Source: CAYMZZ01 sp047600605 (GTDB taxonomy: Bacteria; Bacteroidota; Bacteroidia; Chitinophagales; Chitinophagaceae). From it: a stretch of DNA of 64,000 nucleotides. Below, piece by piece: positions 53,476 to 62,560 of the stretch. Numbering within the stretch: the first letter of the stretch is position 1; every line of letters starts with the position of its first letter. The stretch lies in contig JASGKK010000001.1 of assembly GCA_047600605.1 (NCBI GenBank), positions 1,488,001 to 1,552,000 of the forward strand, written 5' to 3'. Both the position numbers and the translations under genes were made by a program. The notes under the pieces were generated by a model that did not search any database, had not been told where the DNA came from, and saw only the letters and a program-made list of their open reading frames with translations.

Positions 53476-56400
53476 TCAGAAGCTGATGTCGATACCGGCT
53501 GTAATAGCACGGGGATTGGGATATTCACTCAGTGAAATATTATTATCATCTTCCGGATCAAGACCTTTCCATTTTGTCCAGGTCAGCAGATTTTGTCCCA
53601 GCACATACACACGGATAGAAGAGAAATGCTTCAGCTTTTCCAGTACACTCTGCGGCATGGTATAGGAAAGGGTTACGTTGCGCAGACGCAGGAAAGAAGC
53701 ATCCTGGATCAGTTTGGAGGTAAACTGGTTTTGGTAAAGCGGGCTTTGGGTAGAAGCTACATCACCCGGTTTTTTCCAGAAGTTGAGTGACCGGGCCTGA
53801 TTGATACCCTGCGCCAGGAAGTTGGGGCTTTCTACAAAAAACTCCAGGTTGTTGACCCGATAGCCTTTGGCTGCATAGGAGAAGAATGCAGAAAAGTCAA
53901 ATCCTTTGTAACGCAGGGTTGTTCCAAAACCACCTGTATAGGGAGGTATCCAGGTGCCATAGTCCTGCACGCGGTTGGCAGCAGAATATACGGGAGTTAC
54001 CTTTCCATTCAGATCATAATACAGAGGTGCGCCGGTTGATGCATCCACACCAGCCCATTTCACTTCATAATGTGATCCGATCGGCAGGCCTACAGTAATA
54101 AGGCTGGTACCTGCTTCAAAAGAAGATACACTACCCAGGCTCGTTACCCGGTTTTTGTTATAGGCGCCATTTACAGAAACAGTCCAGGTAAGATCCCGGT
54201 TCTTGATCACATCATAGTTCAGGCTGTACTCAATACCCCGGTTATACATGCTGCCTGCGTTTACATCAATACTACCAAAAGGCCCGCCTGTAGCACTCAG
54301 CGAAAGCTGTGCAAACAGGTTGTTGGTTTCTTTATTATATAACTGTACATCGCCATAAAAACGATTTTTAAACATACCAAACTCCACACCGAAGTTGGTG
54401 GTATTGGTATACTCCCATTCGGCCAGAGGGTTGCCCGGTGCATCTACATTGGGTATGATACCGATATTGCCGGAGATCAGGTTAGACTGCGTATTATACA
54501 ATGGCAGGTAACCAAAATCGCCATAGGGGAAATTATCCGCATTGGCCGATTGACCATAGCTCAGTTTTACACGCAACTGATTGATAGCGCCGCTTCCGCT
54601 CAGGAATGATTCACGGCTGGCATCCCAGATACCACCGATGCTCCAGAATCCTTTCAGCCTGTTTTGCTCGGGCAGTTTGGATGTACCATCATAGCGGTAA
54701 GTGCCGGTTATCGTGTATTTATGCTTAAATGTATAACGGGCATTACCCATTACAGACTCGAGGATATTCTGGCTCTTGCCGCCGCCGATGGTCTGAAACA
54801 GCTGGTTGGCAGCGTTGCCCGCTGTGATAGCCGCTATTGTATTCGGGCGGCGCGGGTCAATTCCAAAGCCCGTTGCAGTCAGTAATTTATTATAGGTACG
54901 CAGGTATTCGCCATATACGGTCACATCAATATCATGATCGTTGGCAAAGGTGTTCTTATAACCGGCATAAGCCCGTGCATTGAGCAGCAGCAGGCGGTTA
55001 TACCCCTCTGTCATTGATCCGGTTTTGGTCCGCACATTGGCATTGGTATAGGTATCAAACACACGGGGGTCATTGTAAGTGGTATTCTGCGTATGACGGA
55101 AATCGACCCCGGTCACAAAGCCTGCATAGATATTGCGGGTAAAATTGTAATTGACACTCATCGACAGCACGGCTTTGATCTGATCATTGTACACTTTGTC
55201 GTACTGGGTTTTGTCGAGTTGTGTCGGAGCACTGTATACGATACCTGTACCCACATTATACTTGCCATCGGCCCGGTAAGCCCCGATGTATTCCGGTGTA
55301 ACCATCGGTACAAAGAAAGGGTTTACAAATGCTGCAAATGAATTGAGCGCATTTGCCTGGAAATTGCGGCGGGTATAACCAACATTGGAAGAAAGAGAGA
55401 AGGTAAGCTTCTCGTCTGCATAATCCATATTGGAACGAAGCGTGACACGTTTCATGTCACTGGGCTTGTTGATACCCTGCTCATTGTACACACCGAGATT
55501 GGAGTACAACCGTGTTTTGCCGGTACCTCCCGAAAAACTGATCTCGTTGTTGCTGAATGTGCCGTTGCGATAGAAATAATCGTACCAGTTGGTATTCACA
55601 CCGCGGAGGCTATCGAGCTGGCGATCGCCGAATTCGAAGTCGGACTGTGTTTTAGGCACCAGCACACCGCCTACCAGTTTATTAGGATTATTGCGTGAAT
55701 ACTGCCAGCCCGGCAATGTGGGGAAATTGCCCCAGGCTGTAAGCGTGCTGTTGGGCAGTTGCTGACCGAGATCATCCTGTGCTTTCAGCAGTTCATTGGT
55801 GGTCATCATATCATATTTGAAATCGGGCTTGCCCTTGATCCCAAACTGTGAGCTGATGCCGAGTTTCATTTTTCCTGATGCACCCCGTTTGGTCGTCACC
55901 ACAATCACACCGGCTGCTCCGCGGCTACCGTACATAGCTGCAGCAGTAGCATCTTTCAGCACATCAATAGTTGCAATATCATTGGGGTTGATGCCTTGAA
56001 AAGCATCCCCTTCGATGGGCATACCATCTATAATATACAGGGGCGTGCTGCCACCGGTGATAGAGGTAGGTCCACGTAAAATAGTTGTGGCAGTACTGCC
56101 TGGCTGACCATTGCCTGACAATACGGTAAGGCCGGGTGCACGGCCCTGCAACATCTGATCAAAAGATCCTACCGGTACGTTGCGCAATTCTTTTTCGGTA
56201 ACCTTGCTGGCTGCACCAGCATATTCGGAGCGGCGGGTACGGCCGATACCTGTTACCACCACTTCCTCGAGATTGGATGTCAGGGGCAACAACGATACAG
56301 CATACACAGATACGCCTTCCCGCAAATCGATCACCTGCGGAGTAAGGCCTACATTACTGAATTCAAGCTGACGGGCACTGGCAGGTATTGCCAGCGTATA

Positions 56401-56568
56401 ACGGCCATCGGGTCCGGTAACAGTTCCTACAGAACTACCGCGTACCTGAACCGACGCAGAAGGCACGGGTTCACCTTTTTCATTTAAAACCCGGCCGGAA
56501 ATGGTGCGTTGTGCAAATAACATCAGCACACTGCACATACATGCAATCAACAGGACTACTTTCTTCAT
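53476..56568 (-). CDS. SusC/RagA-family TonB-dependent outer-membrane transporter
   Basis: A 1030-aa transporter from the ATG at 56568 (MKKVVLLIACMCSVLMLFAQ signal peptide); the frame extends 34 codons upstream without a better start. Order of domains: carboxypeptidase-like regulatory domain (RTISGRVLNEKGEPVPSASV), TonB box region (LEEVVVTGIGRTRRSEYAGA), plug with SusC signature (GVIVVTTKRGASGKMK), and a 22-strand barrel ending in F (AITAGIDISF). It imports the oligosaccharide delivered by SusD. The glycan cannot be read from the sequence, but the downstream genes suggest hemicellulose. Confidence 0.95.
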   Translation of the reverse strand: MKKVVLLIACMCSVLMLFAQRTISGRVLNEKGEPVPSASVQVRGSSVGTVTGPDGRYTLAIPASARQLEFSNVGLTPQVIDLREGVSVYAVSLLPLTSNLEEVVVTGIGRTRRSEYAGAASKVTEKELRNVPVGSFDQMLQGRAPGLTVLSGNGQPGSTATTILRGPTSITGGSTPLYIIDGMPIEGDAFQGINPNDIATIDVLKDATAAAMYGSRGAAGVIVVTTKRGASGKMKLGISSQFGIKGKPDFKYDMMTTNELLKAQDDLGQQLPNSTLTAWGNFPTLPGWQYSRNNPNKLVGGVLVPKTQSDFEFGDRQLDSLRGVNTNWYDYFYRNGTFSNNEISFSGGTGKTRLYSNLGVYNEQGINKPSDMKRVTLRSNMDYADEKLTFSLSSNVGYTRRNFQANALNSFAAFVNPFFVPMVTPEYIGAYRADGKYNVGTGIVYSAPTQLDKTQYDKVYNDQIKAVLSMSVNYNFTRNIYAGFVTGVDFRHTQNTTYNDPRVFDTYTNANVRTKTGSMTEGYNRLLLLNARAYAGYKNTFANDHDIDVTVYGEYLRTYNKLLTATGFGIDPRRPNTIAAITAGNAANQLFQTIGGGKSQNILESVMGNARYTFKHKYTITGTYRYDGTSKLPEQNRLKGFWSIGGIWDASRESFLSGSGAINQLRVKLSYGQSANADNFPYGDFGYLPLYNTQSNLISGNIGIIPNVDAPGNPLAEWEYTNTTNFGVEFGMFKNRFYGDVQLYNKETNNLFAQLSLSATGGPFGSIDVNAGSMYNRGIEYSLNYDVIKNRDLTWTVSVNGAYNKNRVTSLGSVSSFEAGTSLITVGLPIGSHYEVKWAGVDASTGAPLYYDLNGKVTPVYSAANRVQDYGTWIPPYTGGFGTTLRYKGFDFSAFFSYAAKGYRVNNLEFFVESPNFLAQGINQARSLNFWKKPGDVASTQSPLYQNQFTSKLIQDASFLRLRNVTLSYTMPQSVLEKLKHFSSIRVYVLGQNLLTWTKWKGLDPEDDNNISLSEYPNPRAITAGIDISF

Positions 56569-57003
56569 AAGCAATTTCTTGTTTTGGTTCCCAAATAAGG
56601 CAGCAATTTCCGTCCGTACGTTTCTTAGTTTGGACACTTTAGTACTGAAGCATGAATTGCGACACTTCAAACCGGTTTATATGGTTCTTGTTTTTAATAC
56701 CGGCAAGTGAAAAGCAGGGTCTTAATCCGGTAAAAAAGGCTGTAGAAGGAATTTTGAGGAATAAAGCAGCGTTTTTGATCGCTGAAAACTCTTTATCTTT
56801 ACCACGTATTATTTCCCCACTAAGACCCGGCAACATTCATACGCCGGGACATTATTGCCACTCGTACTGGAATATGTCCACATAGAGAATTTTTGTACTT
56901 GCTTAACAGTTTGTACTGATAGTTTTATGTTCGGATATCGTTATACCCACACACATGAGAAAGCTCCGGACAAAAACAGGTTTTGTTAACCTTAACCACT
57001 GCC
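56569..57003. other. Divergent region between SusC and LytS genes
   Basis: This 435-base region has no credible gene. It should hold the promoters of both units. A CCCGGC-N11-GCCGGG hairpin lies at 56826-56848. ACAGTTTGT at 56906-56914 fits one LytTR half-site consensus, with a weak second GTT 13 bases on. TAGTTTTA near 56920 is a one-mismatch -7 box for the LytS gene. Confidence 0.4.
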
Positions 57004-58044
57004 ATGATCAAAGACCTGGTGCTGAAAGCTTTTTTTATTCCTTTATTGGGTATCGGCCTTCCATTGATGGCCGGCCTGATCACGTATGAACGTTATACGT
57101 TACCTGAACTGATTGCTGCCAACCTTCTATTCATGACTACCTCGCTGGTTATATGGATAGGTTGTAATGCCATTCACCGGCAGTTGCGCCCGCTTTATCG
57201 CCCGCTGCGCCTGCCGCTGCCTCGTGTTTTGCTGATCTGTGTCATTTCTTCTATATATGGAGCACTTACCGGCGGAGCCGCTGCCTACCTCTGGCTGAGT
57301 TTTTCGCGTGAACCACTCTCCTGGAGCTCCATTTATCGTTTTCAGGGAGCCTGCATAGTAGCAGTGGTCATCTTTACGCTCCTGTATGAAGTTATCTTTC
57401 TGGGTAAGGAACGGGAACTGGATACTAAAATAGTCGACCAACTGGATAAGGAACGTTCGCACGCAGAACTGCAGGCATTGCGCAATGAACTGGACCCTCA
57501 TTTTATTTTTAACTCCCTCAATACACTTAACCACCTCATTACCGAGCAGCCGGCAGAAGCCTATCGTTTCAACAACCGGCTGGCGCAGGTTTATAAATAT
57601 TTTCTTCTTAATAAGAATAAGGAGCTCATTTCACTTAAAGAGGAACTGGAATTTATACACAGCTATTTTTACCTGCTTCAGATCAGGCATGATGATAAGC
57701 TGAAACTGCAAATGCTTTCTGAATCGATTGCCGAAACCGTGCTCATACCGCCCTGCTCGCTGCAGGTGCTGGTAGAAAATGCCATCAAACACAACGAATT
57801 TTCTGAAAAACATCCCCTGCTGATCCGGGTCGGCCTGGATGGTCCTTACCTGCATATCAGTAACCGGATCAGGCCCAAACCCTATGCAGTGGATTCTACC
57901 GGTATCGGGTTGCGCAACCTGGGAGCCCGTTATAGAATTCTTTTCAGCAAATCTATTTCTGTGGAAACCACCAATGATGAATTTATCGTGAAACTACCAT
58001 TATTAACCAAAACGGATCCGGGCTACCAACCGGAAACGCCCTAA
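57004..58044 (+). CDS. LytS/YehU-type sensor histidine kinase
   Basis: A 346-aa kinase from the ATG at 57004; an upstream TTG start is less likely. Four hydrophobic segments (about 10-135) precede the His-kinase domain with the phosphorylated His166 in NELDPHFIFNSLNTLNHLIT, then ELEFIHSYFYLLQIRHDDK, and the ATPase N box LQVLVENAIKHNEFS and GIGLRNLGARY. It is followed by its LytTR partner after 12 bases. The signal is unknown; divergent SusC makes a sugar-linked signal possible. Confidence 0.92.
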   Translation: MIKDLVLKAFFIPLLGIGLPLMAGLITYERYTLPELIAANLLFMTTSLVIWIGCNAIHRQLRPLYRPLRLPLPRVLLICVISSIYGALTGGAAAYLWLSFSREPLSWSSIYRFQGACIVAVVIFTLLYEVIFLGKERELDTKIVDQLDKERSHAELQALRNELDPHFIFNSLNTLNHLITEQPAEAYRFNNRLAQVYKYFLLNKNKELISLKEELEFIHSYFYLLQIRHDDKLKLQMLSESIAETVLIPPCSLQVLVENAIKHNEFSEKHPLLIRVGLDGPYLHISNRIRPKPYAVDSTGIGLRNLGARYRILFSKSISVETTNDEFIVKLPLLTKTDPGYQPETP

Positions 58045-58056
58045 AAAACCTTTGCC

Positions 58057-58815
58057 ATGTTAAACGCTGTTATTATCGAAGACGAAAAACCTGCCCAGGA
58101 AAATCTTATCTCCACGCTTTCTTCCCTGGCAGATGATGTGCTGGTGCAGGCCCGGCTGAGCACTGTACGCGAAAGCATTGAATTCCTTTCGCAACAGCCA
58201 GATGTGGATCTTATCTTCAGTGATGTGCAACTGAGCGATGGCCTTTCGTTCGAAATCTTCAACCAGGGCCATGTACGCACTCCTGTCATCTTCATCACCG
58301 GCTATGATGAGTTTATGATGAATGCCTTTGAATACAATGGCATTGACTATCTGCTAAAACCCGTAGACCGCGACAGCCTGCGCAAAGCACTTATCAAATA
58401 CCGAATGCTGGAAAAGCATTTTACCGATCATCATTCCCTGAAAAAAATGCTGCAGTATGTAGGCGATCATAAAAAGAAAAGACTGCTCGTAAAAAAAGGG
58501 ATGGAAAGCATTTCCCTGCGGCTCGACGATGTGGTACTGTTTTACACAGAAAATAAAATCGTGTATGTGATCGACCGCTGGGGAAAAAAGTACCTGTCTG
58601 ATAAAAATCTGTCAGAGCTGGAAGAATGCCTGGATGATAACAGTTTTTTCCGGGCCAACCGGCAGTATATTATTAATATCAATTTTATCAGAAGCTTTAA
58701 GGCCTATGAAAAAGTGAAGCTGATTGTAGACCTGACCCTGCCCGAACTTAATCATTGTATTATTGTAAGTCAGGAAATGGCTCCTCAATTCAGAGAGTGG
58801 ATGCACAATGCCTGA
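58057..58815 (+). CDS. LytR/AlgR-type response regulator
   Basis: A 252-aa regulator. Receiver with Asp56 in DLIFSDVQLSDGLSFEIF and Lys101 in DYLLKPVDRDSLRK. The C-terminal LytTR DNA-binding domain runs from about 150 to 250 (KKRLLVKKGMESISLRLDDV, FFRANRQYIININFIRSFKA). It is the partner of the kinase upstream. Its stop codon abuts the stop of the convergent LuxE-like gene with no spacer. Confidence 0.93.
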   Translation: MLNAVIIEDEKPAQENLISTLSSLADDVLVQARLSTVRESIEFLSQQPDVDLIFSDVQLSDGLSFEIFNQGHVRTPVIFITGYDEFMMNAFEYNGIDYLLKPVDRDSLRKALIKYRMLEKHFTDHHSLKKMLQYVGDHKKKRLLVKKGMESISLRLDDVVLFYTENKIVYVIDRWGKKYLSDKNLSELEECLDDNSFFRANRQYIININFIRSFKAYEKVKLIVDLTLPELNHCIIVSQEMAPQFREWMHNA

Positions 58816-59817
58816 TCAGGCTGTAAGCAGGCTGCAACCACGCACATCGCTGTTGTCCAGACGGCCCAGTATTTCAAACTGGCCGTTTGGATGCAGGCGT
58901 GCTGCATCGTCGGTAGCAATAAAACAACAGGAATCTGCATTGGCCAGGTCAATAATATTAACGGCTCCGCTACGCGGACGATCTGCTGCCCCCCGCCAGG
59001 GAAGCAGTTGCAATGGATCCTCTTCTTCGCGCAACAGGAGTTTCATCCAGGGTGGTGTGGAGAAAAGGCCATCGGCTTTGGCATAGGCCTGTGAAAACAA
59101 TTCGGTCATGCCATATTCTGAATGAATCTCTTTCAGGCCAAATGCATTCTTCAGAACAGCCTGTACTTCCGCACGTACCATTTCCTGCCGGCGTCCTTTC
59201 ATACCACCTGTTTCCAATACAATGCTTTGCCGGAGCGGCAATGCGTGTGTGGCAGCAAAATCAAGCAGGGCAAAAGTGACCCCTATCAGCCATACCCGCT
59301 GGCCTTCTGCCTCCAGCCGGTTCAACAGCTGGTGCAGTTCATCAAATTCATGCAGGTAAAAGCCACTATCGGGATGACCGCTGCGGGCAACCAACTCATT
59401 GACCATATAAACCAGCGATGACTGTCCCCGCTCCAGATAAGAAGGCAGCAGACCAATAATGCAATAGTCCCGTACATCGCCATAAAAACGTTCGAAACAA
59501 CGCAGAAAACTTTCTCTGTACAGGGCCGGATCGCGCACCAGGTGCCGGCTGCTGATCATACCGGTTGTACCACTGCTTTCAAACTGCAATACCGGTTCGA
59601 AATGACCGGTACGCACCTCATGGCTTTTGAAAAAACGAATGGGGAGAAAAGGAATTTCTTCCAGCCGCTGTACCTGGCCGGGCTGCACACCCAATAGATC
59701 GGCAAAGGCACGATAGACAGGGTTTTGCGCATGCTGGTACCGGAATAATTCCAGTGCCAGGGCTTCAAAACCTGCCTCATCTACTGAAAAAATTTTATCG
59801 TTCCATTGACTTTTCAT
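58816..59817 (-). CDS. LuxE/PaaK-like acyl-activating enzyme
   Basis: A 333-aa adenylate-forming enzyme of the LuxE acyl-protein synthetase type, shorter than PaaK (about 430 aa). Motifs: FESSGTTGMISSRH (phosphate loop), HSEYGMTELFSQAYA (aromatic/Tyr-x-x-x-Glu motif) and LGRLDNSDVRGCS at the C-terminus. It would activate a carboxylic acid as acyl-AMP. No LuxC, LuxD or acyl carrier gene is nearby, so the substrate is unknown. It converges on the LytR-type gene. Confidence 0.85.
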   Translation of the reverse strand: MKSQWNDKIFSVDEAGFEALALELFRYQHAQNPVYRAFADLLGVQPGQVQRLEEIPFLPIRFFKSHEVRTGHFEPVLQFESSGTTGMISSRHLVRDPALYRESFLRCFERFYGDVRDYCIIGLLPSYLERGQSSLVYMVNELVARSGHPDSGFYLHEFDELHQLLNRLEAEGQRVWLIGVTFALLDFAATHALPLRQSIVLETGGMKGRRQEMVRAEVQAVLKNAFGLKEIHSEYGMTELFSQAYAKADGLFSTPPWMKLLLREEEDPLQLLPWRGAADRPRSGAVNIIDLANADSCCFIATDDAARLHPNGQFEILGRLDNSDVRGCSLLTA

Positions 59818-59844
59818 CTCGTCGGCCGGGCGTTGAAAAAAGAG

Positions 59845-59852
59845 TATATTTG
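59845..59852 (+). promoter_or_regulatory. TATATTTG, -7 box before lipoprotein gene
   Basis: An exact match to TAnnTTTG, 18 bases before the ATG at 59871. No clear -33 box. Confidence 0.45.
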
Positions 59853-59870
59853 TTTTATTAATCGTGAGTT

Positions 59871-60314
59871 ATGAAGCTAATTCCGGTCTCCTTTATAGTT
59901 GCAGTAGCCCTGTTGCTGGCTGCATGCGGCAAAGATAAGTTTGAAACCAAGCCCAGGCTCGAAATAAAAGATTATAATACCAAAGAGCTGGGTCCGGGAG
60001 GCACCCTGCGCATCCGTCTCAACTTTTTTGATAAGGAAGGTGATCTGAATGAGGCTCCATTTACTGCAATCATCCGCCGTCAGAATCAATTGCCACTTGA
60101 TCCAAGCCAGGATAAAACCGATACCCTGTTTTATACGCTGCCCGACTTTCCGGCAAAGGATAATGGAGAAATCAACTATACGCTTGAATATGGATTCCTG
60201 AAAGAAAGTACAGTGGAAAACGATACTATCCATATCCGGTTTTCGGTTGCCGACAGAAAAGGCAACCAGAGCGATACAGTAGTGAGTGATCAGTTGGTGA
60301 TACTTCTGCCCTGA
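59871..60314 (+). CDS. Small lipoprotein
   Basis: A 147-aa lipoprotein (MKLIPVSFIVAVALLLAACG; lipid on Cys19). The mature part is beta-rich (LEIKDYNTKELGPGGTLRIR, FFDKEGDLNEAPFTAIIRRQ, HIRFSVADRKGNQSDTV) with the FxDxEGD motif seen in several small Bacteroidota surface lipoproteins of unknown role. It precedes the UbiA-like gene by four bases, so they are likely co-transcribed. Confidence 0.8.
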   Translation: MKLIPVSFIVAVALLLAACGKDKFETKPRLEIKDYNTKELGPGGTLRIRLNFFDKEGDLNEAPFTAIIRRQNQLPLDPSQDKTDTLFYTLPDFPAKDNGEINYTLEYGFLKESTVENDTIHIRFSVADRKGNQSDTVVSDQLVILLP

Positions 60315-60318
60315 TATC

Positions 60319-61164
60319 ATGCGGCTGCTACGCCATTTATTTCACTTTTTTGTATACAGCAACCTCTTCATTGCCGGCTGCGCGGTACTGATGGCCTGGC
60401 AGACCTGTCTTTTGCTGCTGGATGGAATCGTCCCGGCCCATCTGCTTCCATTTACTTTTTCGGCCACTATCTGCAGTTATAGCTTTCACTGGTACCTGAG
60501 TGCCGATACCGGCCAGGATTCACCGCGACTTCGCTGGTTGCGTGGTTACCGCTGGCTGCATATGGTATTGTTCATCATTGGACTGGCAGGCAGCATTTAT
60601 TATGGCATCCATCTTCTGGATCACTGGCAATGGCTGCTGGTTACCGCCTTCATCACCTTTCTTTACTCTGCTCCCAAAATACCGTTGCCCGTATTCAGGT
60701 GGCTGCGGCGGGTTGCCCTGGGCAAAACCATTTTCCTGGCCATGGTATGGACACATGTGACCAGCATCCTGCCGCCCCTGATGGCAGGCGTACACTGGGA
60801 GGCGTCTTTCACACTCTTTGCCCTATCCCGCTTTTTTCTTATATATCCTATTTGTATTCTGTTTGACTACCGCGATCGGGAATATGACCGCAGTATCGGC
60901 ATCCGCAGCCTCATCACCTGGATGAGCGATACGGCTATCAGACAGTTGTTTATCGTTTGTATCCTGCTCTTTTTTATATGGACGGGGCTGCTGGCCGCAT
61001 ATGGCTGGCCTTTTTCCACGCTCCTGCTGCTGGCCATACCCGGTATGATCACTTTCGCCCTGTACCGTTATGCCAGCACCCATTTCTCCGACACATTATA
61101 TTATTTTATCCTGGATGGCCTTATGGCGCTCTCTGCTTTGCTGAGCTGGTGTTTGCATTTCTAA
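60319..61164 (+). CDS. UbiA-like membrane protein
   Basis: A 281-aa protein with about eight hydrophobic helices. The segment ILFDYRDREYDRSIGIRSL matches the second Asp-rich motif of UbiA prenyltransferases, and YSAPKIPLPVFRWLRRVALG matches the middle loop. The first Asp-rich motif (NDxxDxxxD) is replaced by YSFHWYLSADTG, so it may not bind prenyl diphosphate in the usual way. It belongs to a group seen in Bacteroidota as UbiA family proteins without a known product. Confidence 0.72.
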   Translation: MRLLRHLFHFFVYSNLFIAGCAVLMAWQTCLLLLDGIVPAHLLPFTFSATICSYSFHWYLSADTGQDSPRLRWLRGYRWLHMVLFIIGLAGSIYYGIHLLDHWQWLLVTAFITFLYSAPKIPLPVFRWLRRVALGKTIFLAMVWTHVTSILPPLMAGVHWEASFTLFALSRFFLIYPICILFDYRDREYDRSIGIRSLITWMSDTAIRQLFIVCILLFFIWTGLLAAYGWPFSTLLLLAIPGMITFALYRYASTHFSDTLYYFILDGLMALSALLSWCLHF

Positions 61165-61353
61165 ATATTTCCCAAAAATCCGGTGGCATACAATAAGCAA
61201 CCTCTTTTGGACATTATGACTGTGAACAACTTTTTGTGACAGCAAAAACACTTGTAGCACAGAAATTGTTATTGGAAAAGGAATCCGTCCCGGGCCATCC
61301 GCTGATGGGAGGATTTGGAAATCAGCATCAACTTACTATTCTAACAGCGCCTT

Positions 61354-61632
61354 ATGCAAATACATTTCACCAAAGTGGTTCATTTCACCCGATTGATTAA
61401 AGCTGGTGGCCGGCTTCGTGAGTTTAACTTCCGCAAACTGCGCCAGCTGGAAGAGGATATTTTTTCTGTAGACACGGTAGACGACCGGGGCAACCGCATC
61501 ATATTTTATATGCATAAGCGCAATACCACGCACTGGACGATCATTCCTCAGCCACTGGCCGCCTGGATCACCGACAATGAGGTCAAACTCAGCGAGGAAA
61601 TTGAAGCCGAGCTGCAGCAAGTAGCCGGTTAA
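61354..61632 (+). CDS. Small conserved protein
   Basis: A 92-aa soluble protein (MQIHFTKVVHFTRLIKAGGR and LREFNFRKLR, then IIFYMHKRNTTHWTIIPQPL). It reads as two beta-strand pairs with a helix and has no known catalytic residues. I do not recognise the family. It stands alone between the UbiA-like and e(P4) genes. Confidence 0.7.
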   Translation: MQIHFTKVVHFTRLIKAGGRLREFNFRKLRQLEEDIFSVDTVDDRGNRIIFYMHKRNTTHWTIIPQPLAAWITDNEVKLSEEIEAELQQVAG

Positions 61633-61654
61633 GCCCTTAACCTTCCTGAATCAG

Positions 61655-61662
61655 TATCTTGC
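61655..61662 (+). promoter_or_regulatory. TATCTTGC, probable -7 box before e(P4) gene
   Basis: It lies 33 bases before the ATG and differs from TAnnTTTG by one shift; the same octamer lies before the HipA-like gene. Confidence 0.3.
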
Positions 61663-61694
61663 AGAAAATTGGGAACGCCTTAAATTTTCTGCAT

Positions 61695-62489
61695 ATGAAG
61701 TATTTATCCCTTATCGCCCTGCTTTTTCTGCTGGCCTGTGGCTCATCACGTCAACTCACGAAGGCCTCTGCAGGCAATACCCTTGTCGTAGATGGAAAAA
61801 TATGGTCTTCCGTTTTTCAACAGCGGGCGGCCGAGTATAAAGCACTTTGCATTCAGGCATTTTATCTGGCCCGTACACAGGTAGACCTCTTACCGTCAGG
61901 TGCCGGTAAACCACGTGCCATTATTACAGATATCGACGAAACATTTCTCGACAACAGCCCTTATGCAGTACACCAGGCTTTTCAGGGCAAAGACTACGAA
62001 GCAGACAGCTGGCATGCCTGGACGGCCCGGGCCGAAGCCGATACGCTCGCAGGAGCGCTCTCCTTTTTCCGGTATGCCGCTTCCAAAGGCATCGATATTT
62101 TCTATGTCACCAACAGGGATGAAGTGGAGCGGGCTGGCACGCTGCGCAACCTGCAGCGGTTTGGATTTCCGCAGGCTACCGATGATCATTTATTATTACG
62201 TCAAACCTCATCAAGCAAGGAAAGCCGCCGGCAGCAAATTGCCCGCACACATGATATCGTAATGCTGCTGGGCGATAACCTGGCCGACTTCAGTGATCTT
62301 TTTGATAAAAAAACAGAAGCAGAGCGCAGTGCAAACGTAGATGCACTGCAGGCCAGTTTCGGTACCCGTTTTATTGTATTACCCAATGCCAATTATGGCG
62401 GCTGGGAAGATGCCATTTATCAGAATAGCCGCAACTGGACACCTGCACAGAAAGATTCATTGCTGCGAGCCGGTCTGCGCAACTATTAA
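61695..62489 (+). CDS. e(P4)-family acid phosphatase/5'-nucleotidase, lipoprotein
   Basis: A 264-aa lipoprotein (MKYLSLIALLFLLACGSSRQ; lipid on Cys15) of the HAD class C (e(P4)) phosphatases. The nucleophile Asp78 and Asp80 are in AIITDIDETFLDNSPY, the second motif is FYVTNRDEVER and the Asp pair of motif 4 is in MLLGDNLADFSDLF. It removes phosphate from nucleotides or similar esters in the periplasm or on the surface. The start at 61695 is chosen because it begins the signal peptide. Confidence 0.92.
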   Translation: MKYLSLIALLFLLACGSSRQLTKASAGNTLVVDGKIWSSVFQQRAAEYKALCIQAFYLARTQVDLLPSGAGKPRAIITDIDETFLDNSPYAVHQAFQGKDYEADSWHAWTARAEADTLAGALSFFRYAASKGIDIFYVTNRDEVERAGTLRNLQRFGFPQATDDHLLLRQTSSSKESRRQQIARTHDIVMLLGDNLADFSDLFDKKTEAERSANVDALQASFGTRFIVLPNANYGGWEDAIYQNSRNWTPAQKDSLLRAGLRNY

Positions 62490-62514
62490 ACAATGCCAGT
62501 ATTCAGGAGATTGA

Positions 62515-62522
62515 TAACTTTG
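62515..62522 (+). promoter_or_regulatory. TAACTTTG, -7 box before DUF2452 gene
   Basis: An exact TAnnTTTG match, 38 bases before the ATG at 62561. No clear -33 box. Confidence 0.5.
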
Positions 62523-62560
62523 AGCCATAGTACAACCGGACCACAATTGTTACGTCTTAC

